A DNA stretch of 9,795 nt from SZUA-430 sp036840015 (GTDB lineage: Bacteria > Pseudomonadota > Alphaproteobacteria > Micropepsales > Micropepsaceae). The translations under genes were made by a program, and so were the position numbers. Positions 1 to 6,256 of this stretch are shown here, piece after piece (position 1 is the first letter of the stretch; each line of letters starts with the position of its first letter). Location of the stretch: the NCBI GenBank assembly GCA_036840015.1, contig DAISVV010000122.1:1-9795 (forward strand), in the 5' to 3' direction. The notes beneath the pieces are model-generated. The model worked only from the letters and a program-made list of their open reading frames with translations. It was not told the DNA's origin and made no database searches.

Positions 1-1
1 G

Positions 2-937
2 CTCTCGAGGGTGGATGTGAAGCATGCCTGCCGCACGCTGCTGGTGCAGCGTGAGCGGGCGAGCGGCGAGCGTGTGGCCTGCACGTCGAAGGGTCCGGCG
101 CCGCTTGCGCGGCTTCTCGACCTGCATCGGCAGGCGGCCGAACTCCTGTCCACTGGGGCGGTCCCGGGCGATGTTGCCGTGTGGCGTGGCGAGGCCGGTG
201 AGACGGCGTTCAGGCTGTTCGAGGAGGCGATCGGGGCCTGTGAAGGCCTCGAGCTCGAGATGGGTGCCGGCGACTACGCCTCGTTCATCCGTGCGCTGAT
301 GGATGAGGTTGCGGTGCGGCCACGGGGCGGGCTGCACCCGCGGCTGTCGATCCTCGGACCGCTCGAGGCGCGGCTCCTGCAGTCGGACCTTGTGATCCTT
401 GGCGGCCTGAACGAAGGGAAGTGGCCGCCGGTGACCGATCCGGGCCCGTGGCTGAACCGCCCGATGCGGCGCGACCTTGCGATCAGCCAGCCCGAGCGAC
501 GGATCGGGCTTTCGGCGCATGACTTCGCGCAGGCTGCCGCTTCGCCCATGGTCATCCTCTCGCGTGCTGCAAAGGAAGATGGCTCGCCCACGACGCCGTC
601 GCGCTGGCTCACGCGGATCACGACGCTGGTCGAGGGTGCCGGCCTGAGGGCCCTGCTTGACGATACGCGTCTTGTCGAGATGGCGCGGCAACTCGACAGA
701 CCCATGACGGTTCCCAAGCCCGTCGATCCGCCGGCGCCGCGTCCGCCTGTCTCGGCCCGGCCGCGCAAGCTCTATGTCACCGATATCGAACGCTGGCTGC
801 GTGATCCTTATGCGCTTTATGCCAAGCAGATCCTCGGGCTGCGGGCGCTTGATCCGGTGGACCAGGAGCCCGGGGCGGCAGAGCGGGGTACGGCGATCCA
901 TGCCGCGCTCGAGGCCTTCGTGAAGGCGTATCGCTAG
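2..937 (+). CDS. addB: AddB (double-strand break repair nuclease subunit), middle part, ending at an in-frame TAG
   Basis: AddB is the partner of AddA in the helicase-nuclease that resects double-strand breaks for RecA-dependent repair. The frame is open from the left edge, so the N-terminal half lies outside the window. Recognisable segments are the HPRLxILGPLEARL stretch and the GGLNEGKWPP motif (about 401-430), typical of the alphaproteobacterial AddB family. They are followed by a TDIERWLRDPYALYA segment (about 779-823) and the start of a RecB-type nuclease domain, GTAIHAAL, whose His codon is 899-901. The frame then stops at TAG 935-937, 12 codons after that His and before the catalytic DYKTG motif. 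The identical frame resumes and encodes the rest of the domain up to 1594, so this is the front part of a broken or interrupted gene, not a normal C-terminus. The first 30 or so residues resemble the family only weakly. Identity is confident; whether this part makes a functional protein is not known. Confidence 0.85.
   Translation, partial: LSRVDVKHACRTLLVQRERASGERVACTSKGPAPLARLLDLHRQAAELLSTGAVPGDVAVWRGEAGETAFRLFEEAIGACEGLELEMGAGDYASFIRALMDEVAVRPRGGLHPRLSILGPLEARLLQSDLVILGGLNEGKWPPVTDPGPWLNRPMRRDLAISQPERRIGLSAHDFAQAAASPMVILSRAAKEDGSPTTPSRWLTRITTLVEGAGLRALLDDTRLVEMARQLDRPMTVPKPVDPPAPRPPVSARPRKLYVTDIERWLRDPYALYAKQILGLRALDPVDQEPGAAERGTAIHAALEAFVKAYR
935..937 (+). other. In-frame amber codon inside addB
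   Basis: The TAG lies in the addB frame between codons for Tyr-Arg and Ala-Leu-Pro-Ser. Homologous proteins usually continue here with an acidic or polar residue before an Ala-Leu-Pro stretch, and GAG (Glu) or CAG (Gln) would each need one base change. There is no frame change on either side. It could be a real nonsense mutation, a base-call error or recoding. The following base is G, which is not a recognised strong readthrough context. Confidence 0.9.
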
Positions 938-973
938 GCGCTTCCCTCGTCGGACAAGGCGCGCGAGGCGTTG

Positions 974-1594
974 ATGGTGCTGGGACACAAGGCTTTCGAG
1001 GACCTGATTGAAGAGCCGGCGGTTCGCTCGATCTGGATGCCGCGGTTCGAACGGGCTGCGCGGTGGTTCATCGCGTGGGAGGAGAAGCGCCGTCCTGGCC
1101 TGCTTGAGGTCCGCGTGGAGCAGCGGGGCGAGACTTCATTCGAGGCTCCCGGCGGCACCTTCACGCTTGCGGCGAAGGCTGACCGGATCGAGGTGCTGCC
1201 GGATGGCGGGGTCTCGATCTGCGACTACAAGACCGGCAACGTTCCCTCGGTTGGCGAGGTGCGTGCCGGATTTTCGCCGCAGCTGACGCTCGAGGCGGCG
1301 ATCGCCCTGAAGCAGGGTTTTCCCGGGTTGCAGCCCTCACGTGTTGCAGAGCTTGTCTACCTGAAGCTCGCGGGGGCTGACGACGGCGGAGAGGAACGCA
1401 ATCTGTCGTTCAAGGACGAGGCGGTTGAAGACGTCGTTCGGGAGGCCTATGCGCGGTTCAGGGCTTTCGTCGACAGCTTCGACAGGCAGGAGACGCCTTA
1501 CCTGTCGAAGCCGCACGTGATGTTCCTCAACAAGCCTGGAGACTATGACCACCTGGCCCGCGTCAAGGAATGGAGTTCGGAGGGTGGCGAATGA
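974..1594 (+). CDS. addB: AddB C-terminal nuclease part, downstream of the TAG (remnant or separately started fragment)
   Basis: This is the continuation of addB in the same frame, about 206 residues if started at ATG 974. It carries the core of a RecB-type PD-(D/E)XK nuclease: an AKADRIE segment with its Asp, the DYKTG motif (Asp 1223-1225, Lys 1229-1231), then PQLTLEA. In AddAB enzymes the AddB nuclease cuts one strand and the AddA nuclease the other. The frame has no further stop and ends in TGA (1592-1594), overlapping the addA ATG as ATGA, the normal operon arrangement. A GAGG (965-968) lies five bases before ATG 974, so reinitiation 36 bases after the TAG is conceivable. TTG 971 is a less likely start. 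The domain's conserved His is left in the upstream piece, so neither half should be an active nuclease unless they associate. It may equally be simply the tail of a pseudogene. Confidence 0.75.
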   Translation: MVLGHKAFEDLIEEPAVRSIWMPRFERAARWFIAWEEKRRPGLLEVRVEQRGETSFEAPGGTFTLAAKADRIEVLPDGGVSICDYKTGNVPSVGEVRAGFSPQLTLEAAIALKQGFPGLQPSRVAELVYLKLAGADDGGEERNLSFKDEAVEDVVREAYARFRAFVDSFDRQETPYLSKPHVMFLNKPGDYDHLARVKEWSSEGGE

Positions 1595-4500
1595 ATGAAG
1601 ATGCCACGCAGCTCCAGCGGCGCGCGACGACGCCCTCGCTCTCGGCGTGGGTCACGGCCAATGCCGGGTCGGGCAAGACGCATGTTCTCGTCAATCGCAT
1701 CGCGCGGCTGCTGCTCGGGGGGAGTGCGCCGAACCGGCTTTTGTGCCTGACCTTCACCAAGGCAGCGGCGGCCGAGATGTCGGTGCGCCTTTTCGATCAG
1801 CTGGGCCGCTGGGCGCTGATGCCGGATGACGACCTGCAGCAAGCCCTGTTCCAGCTGTCCGGCGAGGTGCCGGATGATGCGCTGGTGGCCCGCGCGCGGC
1901 GGCTTTTCGCCGAGGCGCTTGAGTCGCCCGGTGGCCTGCGCATCCAGACGATCCACTCGTTCTGCCAGGGATTGCTCAAGCGTTTTCCGCTTGAGTCGGG
2001 GGTTGCGCCTGCGTTCACGGTGCTGGACGAACCGGCGACGGACGAGTTGCTGCGCCAGGCGCGTGATGCCGTGCTGCGCGATGCGATCGCCGGCGATGCA
2101 GCGCTCCAGCGTGCTGTTCGGGCCCTCACCGAATTCGCTGGCGAAGAGCGGTTCGACACGCTCGTGCGCCAGGTGATCAACGAGCGGGCGATGGTGCAGC
2201 CGTTCCTGGACCAATGGGGACGCGACGGCATCGCCGCCGGGCTGCGGCGTGCGCTCGGGGTGGGGGCGCATGCGGATGTCGACGCGGTGCTGCGCCATGC
2301 CATGCTTTCCGTTCCCGCCGATCGCGCCCTGCGGATTGCGGCGACGCTTGCGAAGGGCTCTGCCAGCGAGACGAAGAAGGCTGACGCCTTCAGGGCCTAC
2401 GCGCAAGCCCCGGATCCACGCCGGCTCGAGGCGCTGCTTGATGGGCTGCTGACCCAGGCCGGAGAGATCCTGAAGAAGTTTCCCACCCAGGCCACACGCA
2501 AGAGTGCGCCTGAGGTTGCGGGCTGGGTCGACGAACTGGCGCTGCTGGCGCAGTCGGTCCGGCGGGACTGCAATGCGCTGCGCATAGCCGAGAGCACGGG
2601 GCATCTGCTTCTGCTGGCGGGCGAGATCCTGCGGGTCTATCGCGACCTCAAGGTGTTTCATGCCGCGCTGGACTATGATGACCTGATTGCGCGTGCGGCG
2701 GCCCTGTTCGAGAGCCCTGGGGCGCAATGGGTGCTCTACAAGCTGGATGGTGGCATCGATCATGTGCTGATCGACGAGGCGCAGGATACCAGTCCGCGCC
2801 AGTGGACGGTCGTGCGCGCGATCGCTGCCGAGTTCTTTGCCGGCGCGGGTGCCGAGCGGTCGTGGCAGGCGCTGCAACGCACGGTCTTTGCCGTGGGTGA
2901 TGTCAAGCAGTCGATCATGTCGTTCCAGGGCGCGCGACCGGTCGAGTTCATCGAGTCCGAGGTGCTGCTCAGCCGGCTTGCCAATGGGGCGGGATACGCG
3001 GCGCTCGAGCAGGTGAAACTGACGCATTCCTTCCGGTCGGCGCCGGCGATCCTTGAGCTTGTTGACGAGGTCTTTCGCGAGGCGGATGTCGCAGATGGCG
3101 TCCTGATCGGTGGTGTTGCCGAGCCGCACCTGGCGAACCGCAAGGACATGCAGGGGCTCGTTGAGCTGTGGCCCCTGCAGGAGCCCGCCGTGTCGGCCGA
3201 GCCGCTGGCGTGGGATGCGCCGCTTGATCGCGTCAGCGAGAGCGATCCTGCCGTGGTGCTCGCCCAGCGCATCGCCAGGCGGATCAAGTCGTGGCTCAGT
3301 GCAGGCGTGCAGGTGCACGACAAGGATGACAAGACCCTGCGTCCGATGACGCCGGGGGACGTCATGATCCTCGTGCGGCGGCGTGGCAAGCTTTCATCGG
3401 AGATCATCCGGCAGCTCAAGCGCCTGAGCATTCCCGTGGCCGGTGCGGACCGCCTGGTGCTTGCCGAGCACATTGCCGTCATGGACCTCGTGGCGCTGGG
3501 CCGGTTTGCGCTGATGCCGCATGACGACCTGACGCTGGCAACTGTGCTGCGCGGTCCCTGCTGCGGCGTGAGCGAGGAAGACCTGTTTTCGCTGGCCCAT
3601 GGGCGGGGCGAGAAAGTCCGGTTGTGGCACGTGCTGAAGCAGCGGGCCGGAGAACCGCAATGGCGTGAGGTACATGCGTTCCTCGAGCGCCTGCATGCCA
3701 TGGCCGACCACCTTCAGCCCTATGAATTCTATTCGGCGATCCTGGGCCCGATGGGGTGCTGGACGCGCATGATGGGCCGGCTCGGGCTTGATGCAGCCGA
3801 TCCCATGGAGGAGTTCATGGCATCGGCGCTTGATTTTGGCCGCATGCATACGCCCTCGCTCGAGGCGTTCCTGCATACGGTCGAGAATGCGGACACCGAG
3901 ATCAAGCGTGACCAGGATCGCAGCGACGGCGCGGTGCGGGTGCTCACCGTGCATGGATCGAAGGGGCTGGAGGCTCCCATCGTGATCCTGCCGGATTCGA
4001 ACGGGACGCCGGAGCACGGGCGGCACGATGACGAATTGCTGAAAAGCGATGATGCCCCGCTATGGAAGATCAGGACAGAGTGGGACGAGGATGTCCGGGG
4101 TGCAGCGCGCGACCGGGGACGGCAGGAGCGCATGGCCGAGTACCGGCGCCTTCTCTATGTCGCGCTGACGCGCCCGCGCGACCAACTGCATGTCTGCGGC
4201 TACATGCAGAAGCGGCAGGGCGGGTCGGAGCGCAACTGGTACGACATCGTCGCTGCCGCGATGCTGCGGCTCAATGCGACACGGTTCGACGATGATGGCT
4301 GGGGCGAGGGGATGCGGTTCGGCGAACTTCCGGGTGTGGCCGACGGTTCGATCCGGACGGCGCAGGCGGCGCCGCTCTCGCTTGCGCCGGCACTGCCGTC
4401 GTGGCTGCGAACGCCCGCACCGGAGGAGCGCGAGGACAGCGAGATCCTTGCCTCGGAGCGGGTCGAACGGACGCTGAGCCTGCAGTATGCGTCGGGCGCG

Positions 4501-5031
4501 CGGGTCCCGGCGCTCGACTTCGGCTCGGCGGTGCACGCAGCGCTGGAGGCGATTGCCGATGCGCCCAGCGAAGCCTGGGGCCTTCGGGCGCGCGAGGTCG
4601 TGCGTGCGCATGCGGCCGCGGGCGATGTTGCTTCCATTGTCGAGGAAGTGCTCAGGGTCCGGGGCGACCCGGAACTGGCGCCGCTGTTCGGTCCGGGGTC
4701 CTTTGGTGAAGTCGGACTCAGGGGACGCGTCTCGTGGCAGGGCCAGCGCTTCCGTTTTCCCGGGCGGCTCGACCGGGTGGTGGTGTCGGCGGATCGTGTG
4801 CTGGTGGTTGAGTTCAAGACTGACCGGTTCGTGCCGTCGGCGGCGTCGGGGATCCGGCAGGGCTATCTGCGCCAGCTGGCGCTGTACCGGAAAGCGCTCG
4901 AGGGCCTGTTTCCCGGACGACCTGTTTCCTGCGGAATTCTCTGGACTGTGACACCGCGCCTGATGATCGTGCCGCCGGCCCTGATCGATGGCTGCGAGCG
5001 TGTCCTTGACCCCGCCGGAGCGGGTTCCTAG
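1591..5031 (+). CDS. addA: AddA, helicase-nuclease subunit of the AddAB double-strand break repair complex
   Basis: AddA is a 3'-5' SF1 helicase with a C-terminal nuclease. With AddB it unwinds and trims broken ends for RecA loading. I start it at ATG 1591 (1146 aa), because that ATG overlaps the addB stop as ATGA and follows GGAGGG; an in-frame ATG at 1570 has no such support. Motifs in order: Walker A ANAGSGKT (residues 23-30), TFTKAAAAEM, TIHSFCQG, Walker B IDEAQD (394-399), VGDVKQS (435-441), LTHSFRS (477-483), VLTVHGSKGLE (784-794) and YVALTRPRD (856-864). The nuclease domain follows: GSAVHAAL with His982, Asp1061, EFKTD (1074-1078) and QLALY (1095-1099). Length is normal and every key residue I checked is present, so this subunit looks functional despite the broken addB. 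The stop is TAG and lies within the predicted trxA promoter. Confidence 0.97.
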   Translation: MNEDATQLQRRATTPSLSAWVTANAGSGKTHVLVNRIARLLLGGSAPNRLLCLTFTKAAAAEMSVRLFDQLGRWALMPDDDLQQALFQLSGEVPDDALVARARRLFAEALESPGGLRIQTIHSFCQGLLKRFPLESGVAPAFTVLDEPATDELLRQARDAVLRDAIAGDAALQRAVRALTEFAGEERFDTLVRQVINERAMVQPFLDQWGRDGIAAGLRRALGVGAHADVDAVLRHAMLSVPADRALRIAATLAKGSASETKKADAFRAYAQAPDPRRLEALLDGLLTQAGEILKKFPTQATRKSAPEVAGWVDELALLAQSVRRDCNALRIAESTGHLLLLAGEILRVYRDLKVFHAALDYDDLIARAAALFESPGAQWVLYKLDGGIDHVLIDEAQDTSPRQWTVVRAIAAEFFAGAGAERSWQALQRTVFAVGDVKQSIMSFQGARPVEFIESEVLLSRLANGAGYAALEQVKLTHSFRSAPAILELVDEVFREADVADGVLIGGVAEPHLANRKDMQGLVELWPLQEPAVSAEPLAWDAPLDRVSESDPAVVLAQRIARRIKSWLSAGVQVHDKDDKTLRPMTPGDVMILVRRRGKLSSEIIRQLKRLSIPVAGADRLVLAEHIAVMDLVALGRFALMPHDDLTLATVLRGPCCGVSEEDLFSLAHGRGEKVRLWHVLKQRAGEPQWREVHAFLERLHAMADHLQPYEFYSAILGPMGCWTRMMGRLGLDAADPMEEFMASALDFGRMHTPSLEAFLHTVENADTEIKRDQDRSDGAVRVLTVHGSKGLEAPIVILPDSNGTPEHGRHDDELLKSDDAPLWKIRTEWDEDVRGAARDRGRQERMAEYRRLLYVALTRPRDQLHVCGYMQKRQGGSERNWYDIVAAAMLRLNATRFDDDGWGEGMRFGELPGVADGSIRTAQAAPLSLAPALPSWLRTPAPEEREDSEILASERVERTLSLQYASGARVPALDFGSAVHAALEAIADAPSEAWGLRAREVVRAHAAAGDVASIVEEVLRVRGDPELAPLFGPGSFGEVGLRGRVSWQGQRFRFPGRLDRVVVSADRVLVVEFKTDRFVPSAASGIRQGYLRQLALYRKALEGLFPGRPVSCGILWTVTPRLMIVPPALIDGCERVLDPAGAGS

Positions 5032-5033
5032 AT
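5005..5033 (+). promoter_or_regulatory. Predicted sigma-70 type promoter for trxA
   Basis: CTTGAC (5005-5010) and CTAGAT (5028-5033) are separated by exactly 17 bases. This closely matches the housekeeping promoter pattern CTTGAC-N17-CTATAT known from Sinorhizobium-like alphaproteobacteria. The -35 lies in the last codons of addA and the -10 overlaps the addA TAG. Transcription would start near 5040, giving a leader of about 30 bases with GAGAGG (5056-5061) as the ribosome binding site before ATG 5070. It would let trxA be expressed independently of addBA. Confidence 0.55.
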
Positions 5034-5069
5034 TGACCTCAACGGGCCATTTTCCGAGAGGATTTCCTG

Positions 5070-5387
5070 ATGTCTGCAAAAGTGACCGACTCGAGTTTCG
5101 ACCGCGACGTGCTTGGTGCGTCGAAGCCCGTGCTTGTCGATTTCTGGGCCGAGTGGTGCGGTCCCTGCCGCCAGATCAGCCCCGCGATTGAAGAGCTTGC
5201 CAAGGAACTCGGCGGCAAGATCGAGATCGTGAAGCTGAACATCGACGAGAACCCCGGCGTTCCGGGCAAGTATGGCGTGCGCGGTATTCCGACCCTGATG
5301 ATCTTCAAGAACGGGCAGGTCGCCGCGACCAAGATCGGCGCGATGCCCAAGCAGAAGATCAAGGAGTGGATCGAGCAGACGATCTGA
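5070..5387 (+). CDS. trxA: Thioredoxin TrxA
   Basis: This is a small cytosolic thioredoxin that reduces protein disfulfides, for example in ribonucleotide reductase, and is itself reduced by thioredoxin reductase. The 105-residue length is standard. The active site is WCGPC at residues 29-33, with the buried Asp at 24 (in VDFWAEW) and the cis-proline at 74 (in RGIPT). The C-terminal half follows the usual beta-beta-alpha order, ending in a KIKEWIEQ helix. GAGAGG lies eight bases before the ATG. The gene starts 38 bases after the addA stop and probably has its own promoter across that stop codon. A GC hairpin follows it. trxA downstream of addA is the common alphaproteobacterial arrangement. 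Confidence 0.98.
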   Translation: MSAKVTDSSFDRDVLGASKPVLVDFWAEWCGPCRQISPAIEELAKELGGKIEIVKLNIDENPGVPGKYGVRGIPTLMIFKNGQVAATKIGAMPKQKIKEWIEQTI

Positions 5388-5414
5388 ACGTTTCTTATCG
5401 AGGCGATTGTGGCG

Positions 5415-5450
5415 GCGGCGCAGGTATGCCGAGCGCCGCATCTTTCTTCT
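5415..5450 (+). terminator. Probable intrinsic terminator of trxA, between convergent genes
   Basis: A perfect 7-bp GC stem, GCGGCGC (5415-5421) and GCGCCGC (5433-5439), has an 11-base loop. It is followed on the + strand by a pyrimidine-rich ATCTTTCTTCT tract. It starts 28 bases after the trxA stop. The T tract is interrupted, so strength is uncertain. On the - strand no T run follows the hairpin, so it is a poorer terminator for the oncoming regulator gene, although the stem could still act in that direction. Confidence 0.55.
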
Positions 5451-5469
5451 GATCGTCTCTTCGCTCTGT

Positions 5470-5703
5470 TCAGTTCTCGCGGGTATCCAGATCGCTGCTG
5501 GCTCGATCGTACTCAAGAATTTCACCCGGTGTGCAGTCGAGAACGAAGCAGAGCTTCGAGAGCGTATCGAACCTCATTCCCTTGACCTTGCCTGTGCGCA
5601 GGAGGCTGAGCTGGGTTTCGGAAAGTCCGATCTGCTCTGCAACTTCGCGCGCACGCACCTTGCGGCGTGCGAGCATGACGTCAAGGGTCACACGGATCGG
5701 CAT
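5470..5703 (-). CDS. Small XRE-type (Cro/C1, HTH_26-like) DNA-binding regulator
   Basis: The 77-residue protein is almost entirely one helix-turn-helix domain. Residues 17-39 (RAREVAEQIG, LSETQLSLLRTGK) form the HTH, followed by MRFDTLSKLCFVLDCTPGEILEY, the usual end of the compact Cro/C1 fold in the HTH_26 group. The start is well fixed: its ATG shares one base with the TGA of the upstream membrane-protein gene (TGATG), implying translational coupling. Small XRE proteins of this type are often paired with DUF2975 membrane proteins, and the regulator is usually suspected of controlling its own pair. Here the obvious candidate operator is the symmetric AT-rich leader at 6181-6245. I infer the regulatory target; only the fold and the pairing are directly visible. 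The ligand or signal is unknown. Confidence 0.88.
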   Translation of the reverse strand: MPIRVTLDVMLARRKVRAREVAEQIGLSETQLSLLRTGKVKGMRFDTLSKLCFVLDCTPGEILEYDRASSDLDTREN

Positions 5704-6182
5704 CAGACAAACTGGTCCAGCGTGGACCTGATCTTTCTGCCTTCCTTGGCGAGCATCACAAGTGCCAGTCCAACGATGGCTACAGTCAGGTTTTCGACTG
5801 TGTAATCGAGTTTCACGCCCCGCATTTCTCGGAAGTCATTTGCAATCAAATGCAACATGGCAGGTTCTAGAAGGCCGGTGCTCCATGCGCCGAGCATGAG
5901 GCCCGCACCCATCTGGTTCATCCCGCGCACGACCGACTGGCCAAAGGGCGCGCCATGGTTGATGCGGATGAAGACGTTGGAGGCAGCCCAGACCGACCAC
6001 ATGTAAAAGAACGGGGCAACAAGTCCCAGCAAGTTGGGCCTGGTAAGGAAATCTGCTGAGCCGGGAGCGGCCTGGGTCAGGGCTTGCTGCAAGCCCGTTT
6101 GCTCGAGAAAGAAGGCGAGGCCTAGTCCGACCGTGAGGGCCCGGATCACGAGCGCCGACAAGATTGAGCTATTGTTTCGCAT
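5703..6182 (-). CDS. DUF2975-type four-helix membrane protein, partner of the XRE regulator
   Basis: The protein is 159 residues with four predicted membrane helices at about 7-26, 51-72, 91-113 and 129-145. The ending (LVMLAKEGRKIRSTLDQFV) resembles the C-terminus of DUF2975 proteins, which close with a charged EGxxLR segment after the last helix. The function of the family is unknown to me; it recurs next to a small XRE gene, as here, and probably acts in the inner membrane. I place the start at ATG 6182 because AGAGGGG lies six bases upstream. An in-frame TTG eight codons earlier has GGAG only two bases away. Hand count of 5761-5880 gives 50% GC against 65% in a comparable part of addA, consistent with later acquisition. 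The leader contains an inverted repeat that includes the first two bases of the start codon. Confidence 0.8.
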   Translation of the reverse strand: MRNNSSILSALVIRALTVGLGLAFFLEQTGLQQALTQAAPGSADFLTRPNLLGLVAPFFYMWSVWAASNVFIRINHGAPFGQSVVRGMNQMGAGLMLGAWSTGLLEPAMLHLIANDFREMRGVKLDYTVENLTVAIVGLALVMLAKEGRKIRSTLDQFV

Positions 6183-6215
6183 CTGGAGCCCCTCTTCTAA
6201 ATTCAATCTCCAGAT
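6181..6215 (-). repeat. 8-bp inverted repeat around the ribosome binding site and start codon of the DUF2975 gene
   Basis: ATCTGGAG (6181-6188) and CTCCAGAT (6208-6215) are perfect inverted repeats with a 19-base spacer. In - strand RNA the right-hand arm includes the A and U of the AUG (6182-6180), and the loop carries the purine-rich ribosome binding site. As RNA it would be a start-codon hairpin; as DNA it would be a dyad overlapping the likely transcription start. Both readings are inference. The symmetry itself is directly visible. Confidence 0.7.
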
Positions 6216-6216
6216 A

Positions 6217-6227
6217 TAAATAATTTA
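6217..6227. promoter_or_regulatory. 11-bp AT palindrome, candidate operator core
   Basis: TAAAT-A-ATTTA is a perfect odd-length palindrome lying between the two direct repeats. It coincides with the region expected to hold the -10 of the DUF2975 promoter. It could be an operator half-site pair, or it could arise by chance in an AT-rich stretch. Confidence 0.4.
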
Positions 6228-6245
6228 ACTAAAACATAAATTCAA
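6217..6245 (-). promoter_or_regulatory. Possible weak promoter of the DUF2975-XRE pair
   Basis: On the - strand TTGAAT (6245-6240) is followed after 17 bases by TATTTA (6222-6217). The -35 matches four of six consensus bases and the -10 only three, and several other registers of the -10 exist in this AT-rich stretch. A promoter here is reasonable because composition changes sharply from folC, but the exact elements are uncertain. No terminator is visible after folC, so readthrough from folC is also possible. Confidence 0.3.
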
Positions 6246-6256
6246 CTGGGGTTCCA

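Larger units (their letters stand above)
6198..6245 (-). repeat. 9-bp direct repeat TAAATTCAA, two copies, flanking an AT-rich tract
   Basis: TAAATTCAA occurs at 6198-6206 and 6237-6245, 39 bases apart start to start (TTGAATTTA on the gene strand). One copy lies between the predicted -10 and the start codon, the other over the possible -35. Repeats placed this way could be binding sites for the adjacent XRE regulator. Confidence 0.6.

Noticed and set aside
1..110. A frameshift in addB near the left edge, suggested by weak family resemblance of the first residues
   Set aside because: The other two frames close quickly with stops, and the frame in use joins smoothly to clear AddB sequence. This part of AddB is poorly conserved.
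1570..1590. ATG 1570 as an upstream start for addA
   Set aside because: It would add seven residues overlapping addB. ATG 1591 has the ATGA overlap and GGAGGG at good spacing.
1543..3318. 591-codon open frame on the - strand opposite addA
   Set aside because: It lies wholly within addB/addA coding sequence, is rich in Arg, Pro and His as expected for an antisense frame in GC-rich DNA, and shows no recognisable domain. AddA on the + strand has every family motif.
4060..5079. 339-codon - strand frame opposite the AddA nuclease domain
   Set aside because: Composition typical of an antisense shadow (Arg/His/Pro rich) with no motif, over a stretch that clearly encodes AddA.
5407..5805. 132-codon + strand frame with one hydrophobic stretch after trxA
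   Set aside because: It is antisense to the XRE gene and the DUF2975 gene end, starts just before the terminator hairpin, and has no convincing ribosome site. The hydrophobic stretch is short and the rest resembles nothing I know.
6183..6206. TTG at 6206 as the start of the DUF2975 protein
   Set aside because: GGAG is only two bases from that TTG, and the added residues are not hydrophobic or family-like. ATG 6182 has a better-spaced AGAGGGG.
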